Made by a program: the position numbers and the translations under genes | Notes under the pieces: generated by a model | Seen by the model: only the letters and a program-made list of their open reading frames with translations | What the model was told of the DNA's origin: nothing | Database searches by the model: none | Shown: positions 35,889 to 47,849 of the stretch, one piece after another | Layout: each line of letters begins with the position of its first letter | Numbering within the stretch: position 1 is the stretch's first letter | Assembly (NCBI GenBank): GCA_011947345.1 | Contig: JAAVTG010000658.1 | Span: 1-64,000 of the forward strand | From: Phytophthora quininea | Taxonomy: Eukaryota > Oomycota > Peronosporomycetes > Peronosporales > Peronosporaceae | Direction of reading: 5' to 3' | Length of the DNA: 64,000 nt

Positions 35889-36280
35889 AGGAAAGCCGTC
35901 CAAGCTCCCAACGGGTTCCTTGTGCCGGCGTCACACCCATTCGACCCTGGTGGCCCAGTCACGGAGGCTCTGACCGCTCCAGGTTCACCGAACCCAGCAC
36001 ACCGTGCTCTTAATCCAGGCCCCCAGCGCTCACCGAGCGTACTAGATGCCACCGGCATCATCACTCGTCGCACAAGCAACCATCTAGATCAGCGTACCTC
36101 GCTGGTGGTGCTCCTGCGGCCCAGACCTCGACAGCCGCATTCTGTTTTCACCAGACCCCAGCACCGGGTCTAGCGCGGCCACGGATGACCGCCTTCAATT
36201 TTCCAGATCCAGGACAGGTCCAAACACGTTTAGCACTCGCTCAAGAGGGCGGAGCACACACGTGATGACCAGTCCTCCGC

Positions 36281-39169
36281 GTGCATCATTCGATCCCTTC
36301 CACTCTCAAGGAGGACAACTCGGTGTCCTCGATTTCGCTGGATACGATGAAGCAACGGCGTCTCTCAGGCTTAGTTCGTGACCACGATTTCTCATTGACA
36401 CGCCTGGTGGAACTGGTACGTGGGCAGACGAAGATCGACGGGCGTCCGAACAAGGCTCTGTGCCCGCAACGGTATGGCAGGCTCCTCCAAGGCTACCCGC
36501 ACCTCTCGCTCATGCAAGGCATTGCAAAAGACGGCATCCAGCCTACGTGGCATTCCGAGATCACCACGACTAATGTAGCCCCTGCAAACCATCACTCCGC
36601 CGGCCGCCACATCAATGCTGTTGTTGGCAGCGTTCGAAATGGCCAAGACACGTGTCAGCACTTGGTCCTTGACGACGATATCCTTGGCCAACTCGGCATG
36701 GTAAACCTTAGTCCCTTTGGAGCGGTACCCAAGAAGGACGCGGACCCGTCCAAGGAGGTGCGGCTCATCCACGATCTTTCATTCCCGCGCGGTAGATCAA
36801 CCAACGACGCCTCCGACAAAGCGGCGTTCCCGTCAGTAATTTACAAGCCTGTGGAGACAATAGCCCGCCGTATCGACGAATGTGCACTCCAGCACCCGGG
36901 GGTGAAAATCTGTCTTCAAAAGGGCGACGTGAAGGGCGCCTTCAGACATTTAATGCTGGCGAGGCGTTCGGTGCGGTGGATGGGAGGCCGTCTACCGGAG
37001 CGTGGGGCTCTTGTTTTAGACATGGCAGCTCCCTTCGGGTGGTCGGGATCGCCACCTTACTATGCCGTCTTTGGGGGCGCGATTTCTGAACTCGTAAGCC
37101 GAGAGAGTCCCCGATCACTCAGTGCCGGTGTATTGAGTGACGACGAGCCCTTCTTCCCCTTTGAATGGGTGGACGATCATGTTTTGGTCGAGGCTAATAC
37201 TCCGGGTCGCCTCGAAGCTGCCGATACCGCGCTTCGGCTGGCCATGCTTGGAGTGCTAGGGCCGAGAGCGATTAACGAGAAGAAGTTCTCGTCGTGGAAT
37301 ACCAGGCTGGAGGTGTTGGGACTTCTCTTCGACACCGTCGAGATGACCATCTCGATGCCAACAGCCAAACTCCAGAAGGCCCATGCTCGTGTTGTTGCAA
37401 TCGGAGCTAGCTCCACGATCACTCGCCGTGACCTCGAACGCCTTCTTGGATCGCTTCGCCACGTCTGTATATGCCTGCCTTCGGCCCGGCCATTCTTCCA
37501 ACGTGTTCAGTTGGCATGTATTCGGGCACCACGCCGCGGTCGATTCCCGCGTCAGAATCTCTGCATCGTGATCTGGAGTGGCCGCGCTGCATCCTTCTCC
37601 GCGGGGAATGGCAGGGTCTCCCGATTCGGATGTTCTGGAGCGACCCCGACCCGGATGTCCACCTCTACATGGACGCCTCTGATCAAGGCCTTGCCGTGCT
37701 TGACCTCGGACGCCGCCGCTATTTGCTAGTACGGTTTGACGCCTCTGAGAGAGACGTCATATCGACGGAGACCGTCCCCGGCTGCTCCATCAACGTCCGA
37801 GAACTTTTCTGCATCGCACTCGCTGCTATAATATGGGGTCCGGAGTGGAGACCGCATCGACGATCCTCCATGATGTATGTACGCGCCTGGTCGGACAATT
37901 CGAGTGCCGTCTCGTGGGCACAACGCCTACACAGTGATAATCCACTTGCTCAAGAGCTTACTCGCGCGATAGGCCTCTCCGAAGCTACCCATCGTTTCCG
38001 CATATCGGCAATGCATCTCCCGGGTGTTCACAACACAGTAACAGACGCCGGCTCTCGTTCCTGGCCAAGACCCACCCGCTCACTCTGGACTAACTTCTCT
38101 CGTGACTGGTTACAGACACCAGTGCCCCCGGCAGCGAGGAAGCTCTACAAGACGTTCTCGTCTCACTACAGGCCCGAGCACTGGCCGACTCCAGCCACCG
38201 CAAATACGCAGCGACCTGGAAGGAGTGGAACAGCTGGTGTGCAGCTACCGGCGTTTCCCCATGGCTCACCGGAAACAATTTTGCCGAATCGTCTCAGCTC
38301 ATCGCCTACGCAGTCTGGTGCTGGCAACCCCACCACGGGTCGCTCGGAAATGCTGCCTCCACCATTCTGTCCAAACTTGGCCAGATCAGCTGGTATCATC
38401 GGCGCTTCTGTGGATTCCCCGTCGGCCTCCACCCCGGCCATCAACTCGCGATGCAGGGGATGTCGCGGCTGTCACCACCGCCTCGCCGAAAGCGACCCGT
38501 GTCGGCCCTGCTTCTCCGAAGGCTCCGAGCTAACTGCGACTTCAACTCAGCCCAGGACCGCGTCTTGTGGGGGTTACGGTCCTAGGCTTTTTCTTCCTAC
38601 TAAGACGATCCGAGTACTTGGCTGACCACGGTTCCCAGAAGACCTACATACTACGGCGTCGCGATGTCACCTTCTGGACGCGTGAAGGGAATATGGCTAC
38701 TTCAGTCCACACAGCGCACACAGTGCAGATAAGGCTGAGCGGCAGCAAGACCTATCAGCGCGGTGAAGGTGCGACGAGATCACTCGAGCATACAAGATCG
38801 GAGTGGTTGTGCCCGGTGAAGGCTGCATGGGCACTTGCGGAACACGGCAAGGCCATTGGCAGGCCGGATGACTCACCCCTGTGTGCCGTGGACGAGACGC
38901 GGAATCTGTCCGCGGAGGACGTATCAGCGGCACTTAAGAGGGCGGCGCACGACATTGGCGAGGAGCCCTCTGAGTACGGGACGCACTCGCTACGCAGCGG
39001 AGGCGCTACTGCAATGTTCGCTGAAGGAGTCGATCGGCTCGCGATCAAGCATTTCGGAAGATGGAGTTCTGACTGCTACGAGCAGTACGCCCGAATGGAT
39101 GGAACTACTCTACGATCAATGGCAGACAAGATGGTACGTGGCGTCGGTGAGCAGCCTCTCCGTCGTTAG
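36281..39169 (+). CDS. RT-RNase H-tyrosine recombinase polyprotein of the YR retroelement
   Basis: Reverse transcriptase: VNLSPFGAVPKKD, RLIHDLSFPRG, KGDVKGAFRHL and a catalytic FEWVDDHVL (about 37165), with WVDD in place of YxDD. RNase H-like part: VHLYMDASDQGLAVLD, RELFCIALAA, AWSDNSSAVSW. After a frame change near 38110, a core-binding helical region (SHRKYAATWKEWNSW) is followed by the recombinase: LLRRSEYLADHG (catalytic Arg), THSLRSGGAT (H-x-x-R) and GRWSSDCYEQYAR (Tyr), ending with TAG at 39167-39169. The catalytic R, H, R and Y are all visible. Slips near 37570 and 38110 break the frame. Confidence 0.8.
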
Positions 39170-39240
39170 GCGGACTATGTCCAAAAGGGGGACACCTCCA
39201 CGCCACACCCGGATGGAGGTCCTAACGACCTAATTGAAAG

Positions 39241-39527
39241 ATGGTCTGTCCCCATAGCGCGGTGAGCAAGGTGGAAACTAATAGTTTTCAGGAAACGGGA
39301 ACAATCGTCATACAGCAGAGGATGTAGCCTGAATCCAAAGTCTGTGCATCCATTTGATCGATAAACTTTTCTGGCGTGAATGCTTCATCGTCGTATTTGA
39401 TGGCGTACCTAGTGTGCATTGAACCATTCTGAATGCAGAATCTTATCGAACTCGAGCTTTGTACGGACAAACGTTATAGAGATTTCACTGCGTGGCGGCT
39501 GGGCTCGACGAAGTCTCATTAATGCGC
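39241..39527. other. Spacer between YR element and effector remnant
   Basis: The right-hand end of the YR element probably lies here. No clear repeat or gene. Confidence 0.4.
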
Positions 39528-39768
39528 ATCAAGAACGAGTTCAAGGTCGAATCAAGATTGGAAACCTAACCCCGACGAGATCAATTGCTGAGTGAGGACG
39601 AAAGTTATCGGTCATTGAATATTACTATGCTTAGTCCCAATTCATGAACACGAGTTTGTAGCGAAGCTTGTGGTTTGGACGAAGGCGAACAGACCGAAAT
39701 GGTTTATCAAAACTTCGTTGGGACTCGACCGACCGCTACAATGATATATATTTGAAGGAGTTGAGTAG
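39528..39768 (+). pseudogene. Remnant of an effector C-terminal half
   Basis: IKNEFKVE (about 39528) and EFVAKLVVWTKANRPKWFIK followed by TSLGLDRP (39645-39735) parallel NEFKIY and EFIAKF...ASLGL of the intact copy at 53077. Stops and gaps separate the pieces. Confidence 0.6.
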
Positions 39769-39833
39769 TAATTAGAATTTGCATGAACGTCCCCCATCGT
39801 TTTCATTTTCTGACTGCCACATCATGATGCTAA

Positions 39834-39858
39834 GCGTCCAGTAATCTGTACGCAATAC
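39834..39858 (+). promoter_or_regulatory. Conserved effector upstream element stranded left of Copia
   Basis: GTAATCTGTACGCAATAC (one C-to-T difference from the other copies). Without the Copia insertion it would lie about 90 bp upstream of the effector ATG now at 44869, the same spacing as at 32895-32992. Confidence 0.65.
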
Positions 39859-39924
39859 ACGAGTCGATTGGTCTCATTATCCCTCAGTTGCCGCGTTGCC
39901 TTCTAGATAAAGAGTCCATTGCAG

Positions 39925-40255
39925 TGTCGATGGTGAGAGCGGCGAGGGCAAGGTGTAACCAAGACACTGCACCTCGTCGCGGAGCCACGCGTGGATAGCG
40001 TGTATGCAGGTGCGATGGAACCGCGACAGCGTTCAAGATGCTGTGGTTGCTGTGAAGCAGCAGCTGCAACAGGAACGGCAACCACGAAGCGCGTGGGTGC
40101 AAAGGATGCGTCAGAGGACGCGCTCTATAGGTGAGCTAGAGGTAGACAAGTCGAACTAGACCTCACTCTGCATTTCAATCTCTCACTCCCGAAAATACAC
40201 ACTGCTCATCAAGTCGACTACAGTCTTCCTTCCGTTGCGCACTTCAGTTCCAAGT
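39925..40255 (+). repeat. 5' LTR of the Copia element
   Basis: Begins TGTCGATGG and ends CCAAGT. It differs from the 3' LTR at three sites (C/T near the start; two G/A-type differences in the CAGCAG/CAACAGG region). The 3' terminus is not the usual CA. Confidence 0.9.
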
Positions 40256-40267
40256 GGTTATGAGCCC
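40256..40267 (+). other. Primer-binding site matching the anticodon arm of initiator tRNA-Met
   Basis: GGTTATGAGCCC directly follows the 5' LTR. Its complement, GGGCTCATAACC, is the anticodon stem-loop of eukaryotic initiator tRNA-Met, the half-tRNA primer arrangement known from Drosophila copia and yeast Ty5. The gag ATG (40260) lies inside it. Confidence 0.8.
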
Positions 40268-43200
40268 AATGTTGGGGCCTGACGACATCCTGAAAGATGG
40301 AAATTATTTCCATTGGGAATTTAATGCAAGAATGACGTTGGCGAGGAAGGACCTGCTGCTTCACGTCACATTGAAGTCGGACGAAGTGATGCCCGGTATC
40401 GACCGTACCTCCATGGCGTGGACCACGGCTGACATGAAAGCGTTTGCTATCCTGACTCGGCTGCTGAGCCCAGTTTACCAGGCGATGGTGCGCGAAGCGA
40501 CATCCGCGCGACATGCATGGGAAATACTGGAGTCGTTCTTTGTGCGACGAAGTCTGCACAACCGCATCCAGCTACGTCGCCAACTACACGAGTTCAAGAT
40601 TGTGCCGGGTAGCAGCTTACTCGACCATTTATTGAATTTCGACACGTTGTGCATGAATATTGCTACTGTTGGTGATCCCCTCCCCGAGGACGAGAAGTTA
40701 GTCATACTACTGGGAAGTCTCTCGTCCGAGTACGACTCGATGGTAAAAATCATAGAGAACAGCGCAGGTGTTGATCTCCTTGGTGCGAAGGAGATGCTTC
40801 GCCGAGAATACGAAAGAGCTCACACAAGAAGTGAGGCTGAGGTCGCGCTGAAGGCTGAATACAACCATGGACGTGGGCATCTCCGAGGAGATCGCTCTAA
40901 ACGGCGTACAGGACGTGGTGGGTTCACGCGTCATGCTGGACGCGGAAGTTTTGTTGGGAAGTGCTTCAACTGCGGTCGTGTCGGGCACAAGAAGGTGAAC
41001 TGTCCCTACATCAGCTCACGAGATAGCGCTAGTGCCGGAGAGTTTGTATTCTCGGCCAGTGCGGAGAATTCAGGAGGATGGCTGCTGGATAGTGGCGCAA
41101 GCAGCCACATGACATTTTGTGCTGCGGACTTTGAATCGTATCGGGCGCTGAAAGCGCCGATCGATATTGGCATAGCAAATGGCCAGAAGATGACAGCGGT
41201 CGGCGTAGGCAATGTGCGATTGCAGCTGGCCAATGGCGCTCAAGTTGTTATGCAAGACGTACTGCTGGTTCCTTCTCTCGATCGGAGGCTGATTTCAGTA
41301 TCGGCAATGGGCTCGAAGAATGTCGAGGCGCGCTTTCGAGGAGATAGCTGCAAGCTTTTGGTGCAGATGGCACGCTGGTGACGGAGATACAGCGTCAGGG
41401 AAAGGTTTTCGTTTTGACGGGCAGTGCAGGAATCGCAGCAGATCTGCCGCAGGAACAGGCAACTTTGAGCACGGCAGAAGGTGATGCTTCATTATGGCAC
41501 GCACGCCTAGGACATCCTCCAAGCCGCAGAATGAAAGAGATTGTTGCGTCGAGTTTGGATTTGCCACGACAGCTGACAATCAAGAGCGACATCGACGACG
41601 ATGAAGTCTGTTCGGGATGCATGAAGGGAAAACTGTCGGTGACGAAGTTTCCCAAGTCTGCAAAGTCCAGTGTGAAGACACAACGCGTGCTCGCTTTGGT
41701 TCATAGTGATGTCATGGGACCAATGGACGTGAAGCCTGCAGGGGAGCACGGTATGTGCTCACCTTTATCAATGACTATTCTCGATATACCATGGTGTACT
41801 TCTTGAAGGCCAAGTCCGAAGTTATGGACAAGTTCAAGCTGTACAAGACATTCGCAGAGAATCAGTTTGGACGGAGCGTCCAATGCATTCGAACAGACAA
41901 CGGCGGGGAGTATGTGAACCACAACTTTGCGAAGTTTTGCCAGGCTCATGGAATCATGCACCAGACGACTACCCCGTACTCTCCGCAGCAGAACGGGGTT
42001 GCAGAGAGAATGAACCGTACCATCATGGAGATGGCAAGGTCGATGATATACCACAAAAATGTCGACAAACGCTGGTGGGGAGAGGCCGTCAGTACAGCGG
42101 TGTACATCATCAACCGAATTCCGAACCACCTGGGTCAAGGTACTTCGCCGCATGAGATCGTCTGGGGAGCAAGCCTGAGCTTGGGCACCTCAGAGTATTT
42201 GGTGCTCGAGGTTTTGCCCACATCGACAAGTCTAAACGCAGAAAACTGGATGCGAAAGCATTTGAGTGCATCTTCTTGGGGTACTCGGAAACGTCCAAGG
42301 CTTACCGGGTGTGGAATATCACGACGGACAAGCTCGTGATAAGTAGAAGTGTTCGTCTAGACGAATCCGATGCTACTCGCTATTTGCAAGTCGTTGCACA
42401 CGATGGTGACTCTGGTATCACTGCCAGTGATGAAGGTGATAATGATCTCACCGATGCCATCGACCCCTTGGCGCCCGTGGCACCATCAGCAGAATCCATG
42501 GATACGGACGAAGACATGCTGGAGACTCCGCCTGTGGACGATCAAATGGGGAAGATGACAATACAGCACATCGGCTGGCGCTTGAGCACGTTTCAGAACC
42601 ACCGCTACTGGAAGATGCCGCTGATAACGAGGTTTTACCCGTCGACAGCGGAAATCAATTGGTGGTAAGACCTGTTCGCAGGGAATTACGGTCGGCCATG
42701 CAAATTCAACGTGAACCATTTGGTATTGTCGACAGTGACCAAACTATTTTCTCGTCTGCTCCACGCCGTGCTCTCCCGCTTGGTCGCCATGGAAATCAAT
42801 TGCTCACACTACCAGGTATTCCAGACGCATGTGACAGCTCAGAGTCTGTCGTTGAAAGTGGGCAAGGCGAAATGCGAACTCAAGGCTCGAGTAATACTGG
42901 CCGTCGTGACAGCAAACGTCAGCGTACTTTCAGCGATGAACAAGCCAATCTGTCTGCAGAAGTACCCAGAAGCATTCATGAAGCCATGAATTCTGATGAC
43001 GCAGAACGTTGGAAGCAAGCGATGAAACAGGAACTTGACACCTTGGAGAAGAATAACACCTGGACCTACGTCACGCCAGGAGATGCCAAAGTCATTGGAT
43101 CGAAGTGGGTGTTCGCTTTAAAAGGAACGAAAAGGGCGAAATCACTCGCTACAAGGCCCGACTTGTTGCACTTGGCTGCCACCAGAAGTTCGGTATCGAC

Positions 43201-44589
43201 TACGACGAGACATATGCTCCGGTCATTAACATGAACTCTGTTCGTGTCTTCCTCAATCGGAATCTGACACTGAAGCACAAGGTGGAGCTTGTCGACGCAG
43301 ATGCGGCATTCACACAGGGCTATATGACGGAGAGAGTACTGATGAAGCCTCCACCCGGAATTGCTGCGCCACAAGACATGGTATGTTTGCTTCTTCGAAG
43401 TCTTTATGGGCTTAAGCAGGCAGCGGCAATATGGTACCAGACGTTGACGAAGGTGCTCACGCAAATGGGCTTTAGACCCTGTGGATCCGATGCATGCGTG
43501 TTCGTGAAAGTCGTCGGGGATTCGTCAGTCTACATTGGAGTGTACGTGGACGATATGCTCATCGGTGCCAAACATCAAACTGAAATTGATGCTGTAAAGA
43601 AGGATCTTGCGAGCCACTCAAAATCAAGGAACTTGGGCCGCTCACGTACGTTCTTGGAGTAATAGTGGGTTATTTTCCTTCCCAAGGGCACATTGTTCTC
43701 TCCCAGCAATCGACAATCGATCGGATGGTCGAGAAATACAACCAGCGTGACGCACGAGGCACATACAATCCGTGTTCTCCCGGTGAACTTCTTGTGAAAC
43801 AAGCTACGACTCCAAATCAGCAAGCTGAGATGCAGAAACGACCGTATCGTTCACTGATAGGGTCGTTTTTGTATGTCGCAATGGCAACTCGACCCGATAT
43901 CGCATTTGCTGTGTGTCGATTGAGCCGATTTGTCGAGTCTCCTGGCGAAATTCACTGGAAGGCTGCCGTACGAGTGCTAAGATACTTGAAGCAGACCTCA
44001 AGTGTTGGCCTGAACTACAAGGTTGCACTAAACGGTGATCATCCAGTCGCTTTTAGCGATGCAGATTGGGCCGGCGACATGGGCGAGCGAAAATCTGTTT
44101 CGGGCGTGATGATTGTGATGAACGGAGCACCGGTGATATACAAGTCACGGCTGCAACGAACTGTCGCGCTGAGCTCAGCAGAGGCCGAGTATATGGCTCT
44201 TTCACTCTGCGTACAAGATGTTTTGTGGGTACGCAGTCTCCTACGTGAAATGGGTCTCCACATGCACGAGTCAACTGTTGTTCACGAGGATAACCAGAGC
44301 ACGATCGCGATTGCATTAATGGGGGTATCAGTCGCGCGCCAAGCATATTGACGTGAGGCACCATTTCATCAGAGATCACGTAGCACGTGGTACGATTCGA
44401 CTTCAGTATCTACCGACACGACTACAACTCGCGGATTACCTCACGAAAGGATTGCCCACCAAAGTGTTTACCACGCTGGTCACGAAGAGTGGCGTCCACG
44501 ACGAGTTGAGGGGAGTGTTGATGGTGAGAGCGGCGAGGGCAAGGTGTAACCAAGACACTGCACCTCGTCGCGGAGCCACGCGTGGATAG
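40260..44589 (+). CDS. Copia gag-pol polyprotein (frame interrupted)
   Basis: Gag with a CCHC knuckle CFNCGRVGHKKVNC (about 40963-41004); aspartic protease LLDSGASSHM (about 41080); pre-integrase LWHARLGHPPSRRM; integrase with HSDVMGP, TDNGGEY and NGVAERMN, giving the D, D and E residues; reverse transcriptase with YVDDMLIG (about 43543); RNase H ending SSAEAEYMALS. The frame slips near 41356 (T run), 41751 (GG), 42230, 42670, 43130, 43650 and 44320; the cases checked need one added base. The reading frame runs past the right LTR start and stops at 44587-44589, about 73 bp inside the LTR. Given the near-identical LTRs these slips are probably assembly errors. Confidence 0.9.
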
Positions 44590-44846
44590 CGTGTATGCAG
44601 GTGCGATGGAACCGCGACAGCGTTCAAGATGCTGTGGTTGCTGTGAAGCAGCAACTGCAACGGGAACGGCAACCACGAAGCGCGTGGGTGCAAAGGATGC
44701 GTCAGAGGACGCGCTCTATAGGTGAGCTAGAGGTAGACAAGTCGAACTAGACCTCACTCTGCATTTCAATCTCTCACTCCCGAAAATACACACTGCTCAT
44801 CAAGTCGACTACAGTCTTCCTTCCGTTGCGCACTTCAGTTCCAAGT
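44516..44846 (+). repeat. 3' LTR of the Copia element
   Basis: 331 bp, beginning TGTTGATGG and ending CCAAGT, immediately followed by the target duplication TGCAG. Confidence 0.9.
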
Positions 44847-44868
44847 TGCAGAAGGTGTCAAGGTTATC

Positions 44869-45064
44869 ATGTTTCTCCATCATCTAGTAGTGATGGCAGT
44901 CGTCTACTTTACCAGTATGGCACCAGCCAGTTTTGTCGAGGCAACTGATTTTGATTCGTTCTGGCAATGACAGAACTTGGAAAGTAACGACGACAACGAA
45001 GAGAGGGTCCAGATTCCTGTCGTGTCTTCGATTATAGCAAAGCAGAAGGCCAGAGAGGCCGCTA
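44869..45064 (+). pseudogene. 5' half of an effector gene, split by a later insertion
   Basis: Signal peptide MFLHHLVVMAVVYFTSMA, a stop at about 44968, then in the same frame DDNEERVQIPVVSSIIAKQK and AREAA, where family similarity ends abruptly. EER is present but no RXLR is legible. The 3' half continues at 51947 after 6.9 kb of inserted DNA. Confidence 0.7.
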
Positions 45065-45303
45065 CGTGTGTCACGAGTAGGCAAGCCAAACACGAGCACT
45101 CGTTACACGAGCACAAAAAGGTGGTGCTTGCGCTCGCGCAAAACCTCACGAGCACGAGTTTCGAGGTTTTTGTTTCCTCCCGTTCAAGTACGAGACACAC
45201 GAGCACATGAGCGGTTTCCCATGAGCAGTTGCTCGTGTTTCAAGCAGGCGGAAATACGCGAGTAGATTTTGCTCGTGTCTTCGATGCTCGATTGGTTAAT
45301 AAT

Positions 45304-47777
45304 ATGATAGACAGTGCAAAGTATCGGCGAAAATTACGTCAAAATGGTTTAAACTACGTCACGATCTTGGGGGCGCGAGAAGCTCGCAACTCGCCACTCA
45401 AGAAGACTCCAAGTCGAGAAGATCTCAAGTTGTTTTACGTGGTCCTGTCCGTCGGGATGAATGCAGCAGACCCTCCGGTGGAGGTGAGAGATGCCGTGAA
45501 GAACTGGGAACCTATTGGCGGCTTCACACGAATATCGCCCGGTGGGGAATACTCGTTCATCGATGACTGGGGTGTTCGCGTTGTCTTCACTGACGACAAT
45601 CAAGAGAAGAAGGCTTTCATTTGTCTAGCGGACTCGAACTGTCGGATGGGGGAAGAGGGGAGAAATCTCGTGCTTTTGTCCGGTGGAAAAACATCATCTG
45701 CTGTGCGGCACCTCAAACGATGGCACTACCTCGAGTCACCGAAGACTGCGAAAGAGGTGCAGACAAAGCGCAAACGCAATGCAGATATTGATCACTTGCG
45801 CGAATCAACTTTATACGCACGAAACCCGGCCCGCCTCAACCTTCTACTTGAAACACTTCGCATTATCAACAACAATTTGCCGCTTAGGTTGGTGGAGTAC
45901 GAAGAATCAAGACTAAAAGAGGCCCTCGTGGCGAAGCAGGAGATGCAGTGTATCCTCACTGCGGAACGAGTCGGCGAGGCCATAATTGAGATCTACGCTT
46001 CTACAAGAAAGGAGGTTGCTGCGTTTTTGGCGTCTAATCTGCAGCCGTATCCCAACTTTACTATGGTTGCTGACATGTGGACGTGCAAGACCACAGGGCA
46101 AAAATTTCTTGGTCTGCGCGTCTACTTAGTTGATCTCGACTGGAAATTCAGATCCGTTCTTCTTGGAACGCGAAAATTCGCGCCTGCTTATGGAGATCGA
46201 GATGGTGGAATCCAAGCTCCATTTTTATGCTGGATAAAACGCACGTTGGAGGACTTTGGATTGACAGCGGACAACTTTTACGGTGCTACAAGTGACAAAG
46301 GCCCCGACGTCCACAATTTAATGACGAACCGATTGCAGTATCAGTGGGAATGGTGTATGGCTCATATGTCACATGCAGCTACATGCTCTTCGTGTGGTAT
46401 GAAAGGTGGCAACCCCAGCAAAAACCCCGGTATGAGCTCCTTAATCTCGAAAATGAGCAAGACGATCTTTGAAGTGAAGCATGTTGAGGTTACTGGTGAT
46501 TTGTTTAAAGAGCTTTGCAAAAGCATGACGGATGGAAATGCAACTACTCTTCTTAGCTATTCGGATGCGCGTTTCCTCAGTGTCACGAAAGCGATGCGAC
46601 GAGTGTTAGACAAGTGGGAAGCCATCAAAGTTTGGTACAATGAGAGGGCCGTGAAAGCAGCTCGAGAGCGTAAAGCACCCCCAGCCTTTCCACTTGCTGG
46701 TGAACATATGACTTTAGTCCAAGTGATGTCCATATTACAGCCGCTAGCAGATCTCAAGCGTTCATGTCAAGCCGAAGGGCCAACCCAGGTCGACAACTTG
46801 ATGAAGTTATACAGCATTCGCCTAGCTGATCTTGATCTCGAAAAGGCCGTTCGCCATTATCTTTCAACACCGAAGAAGCCTGTCTGGATTCAGCCAAACG
46901 AGTTAACACCATTAGCAGCAACAACACGTCGGCTATTGCAAGAAGCACTGGACAAGCGCTTTTTATACGGTACTATGATGAAGCGAAGATGGCCGACACC
47001 TCTTATGTGTTTGAAATGCAGCAAAAACTGCACCCTGTGTTCAAGAGTCCAAAACATAATCTTAATGCTGTCATACTAAAAGTTTGTCAGCAGCGTGGAT
47101 ACAATGGACTCACAGCTTGCGCTAAAAGAGAAGGTTCATCAGCGCATTCGTGACCAGCTTCGGAATTTGCTTGAGCGAGTAGCCGACCCGCATGACATGT
47201 CTGATCAGACGCCAAGTTCGGTACCGGTTTATTACGACGAGTTGGAGGAGATGTTCGCGCCAAGAAGCACTAGGCCGCAAACGCAGCCAACTAATCACTT
47301 TCAGAGACGCCTCGACGAAGAAATGGACAGGTGGATGAATGATCCCATTGAGCCTGTCCGTTTTTCAAACAACAAACCGGAATCTGTGCTTTCGTTTTGG
47401 GAGAGAATTGAGCGTCAAGGGGACTACCGCCTCCTGCCAAAAGCGGTAAAAGTGCTTTTGCCATTCCAATGTCATCTTGTCAGATCGAGAGAGATTTTAG
47501 TGTCAGCGGAAACATGGTAACTGCTCAACGCACCAGTCTCTCTCAGCACAATATTGACATGTGCTCCTTCTTGAATAGGAACCGGGAATTTATTGATCTG
47601 CTGCAGTGTGAGCAAATTCCTCGTGGACAACACAGTCAGCACACCCCATCATGTTTTTCATTTCCGCTCGATGCTGACCCCGACATTTACGTGGATATGG
47701 ATGGCATAATGGACGACATGATGGCTAACTTTGTTTCGAGTGCCTCACTATATGAAGAGCAAAAGGAAGAGATCTAA
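45304..47777 (+). CDS. hAT-family transposase (frame interrupted near the C-terminus)
   Basis: N-terminal BED-type finger region (FICLADSNC ... HLKRWHYL, about 45610-45735), then the RNase H-like transposase core: MVADMWTCKTTGQKFLGLRV, ATSDKGPDVHN, CMAHMSHAATC, YSDARFLSVTKAMRRVLDKW. The dimerisation end is split over frames at 47095-47520 and 47469-47777 and includes SSCQIERDFSVSGNMVTAQR. Breaks occur near 47000-47090 and in a T run at 47456-47459; the latter is restored by one T. The start at 45304 gives MIDSAKYRRKL; the exact N-terminus is uncertain. Confidence 0.85.
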
Positions 47778-47849
47778 GCTATACTAGCTTCAGCTGTCAA
47801 TTGCGTCGGAGCAGTATCCGCGATACTTCACTTGTTGTAGCGTACTGCG

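Larger units (their letters stand above)
33955..39240 (+). mobile_element. Tyrosine-recombinase retrotransposon (RT-RNase H-YR order)
   Basis: A 5.3-kb retroelement bounded by effector sequence on the left and an effector remnant on the right. It encodes, in order, an N-terminal protein, a zinc-finger gag-like protein, reverse transcriptase, RNase H and a C-terminal tyrosine recombinase; no DDE integrase is present. I see no LTRs and no methyltransferase, which fits the Ngaro-like branch better than DIRS-like elements (inference). The boundaries are approximate because the terminal or split repeats were not identified. Confidence 0.8.
39925..44846 (+). mobile_element. Copia-type LTR retrotransposon, recent insertion
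   Basis: Two 331-bp direct LTRs (39925-40255 and 44516-44846) differ at only 3 positions. The target duplication is TGCAG (TTGCAG if one ambiguous base is counted), at 39920-39924 and 44847-44851. A primer site directly follows the left LTR and a purine tract TTGAGGGGAG (44506-44515) directly precedes the right one. The coding order gag-PR-INT-RT-RH is Copia type. The low LTR divergence marks a young insertion. Confidence 0.95.
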
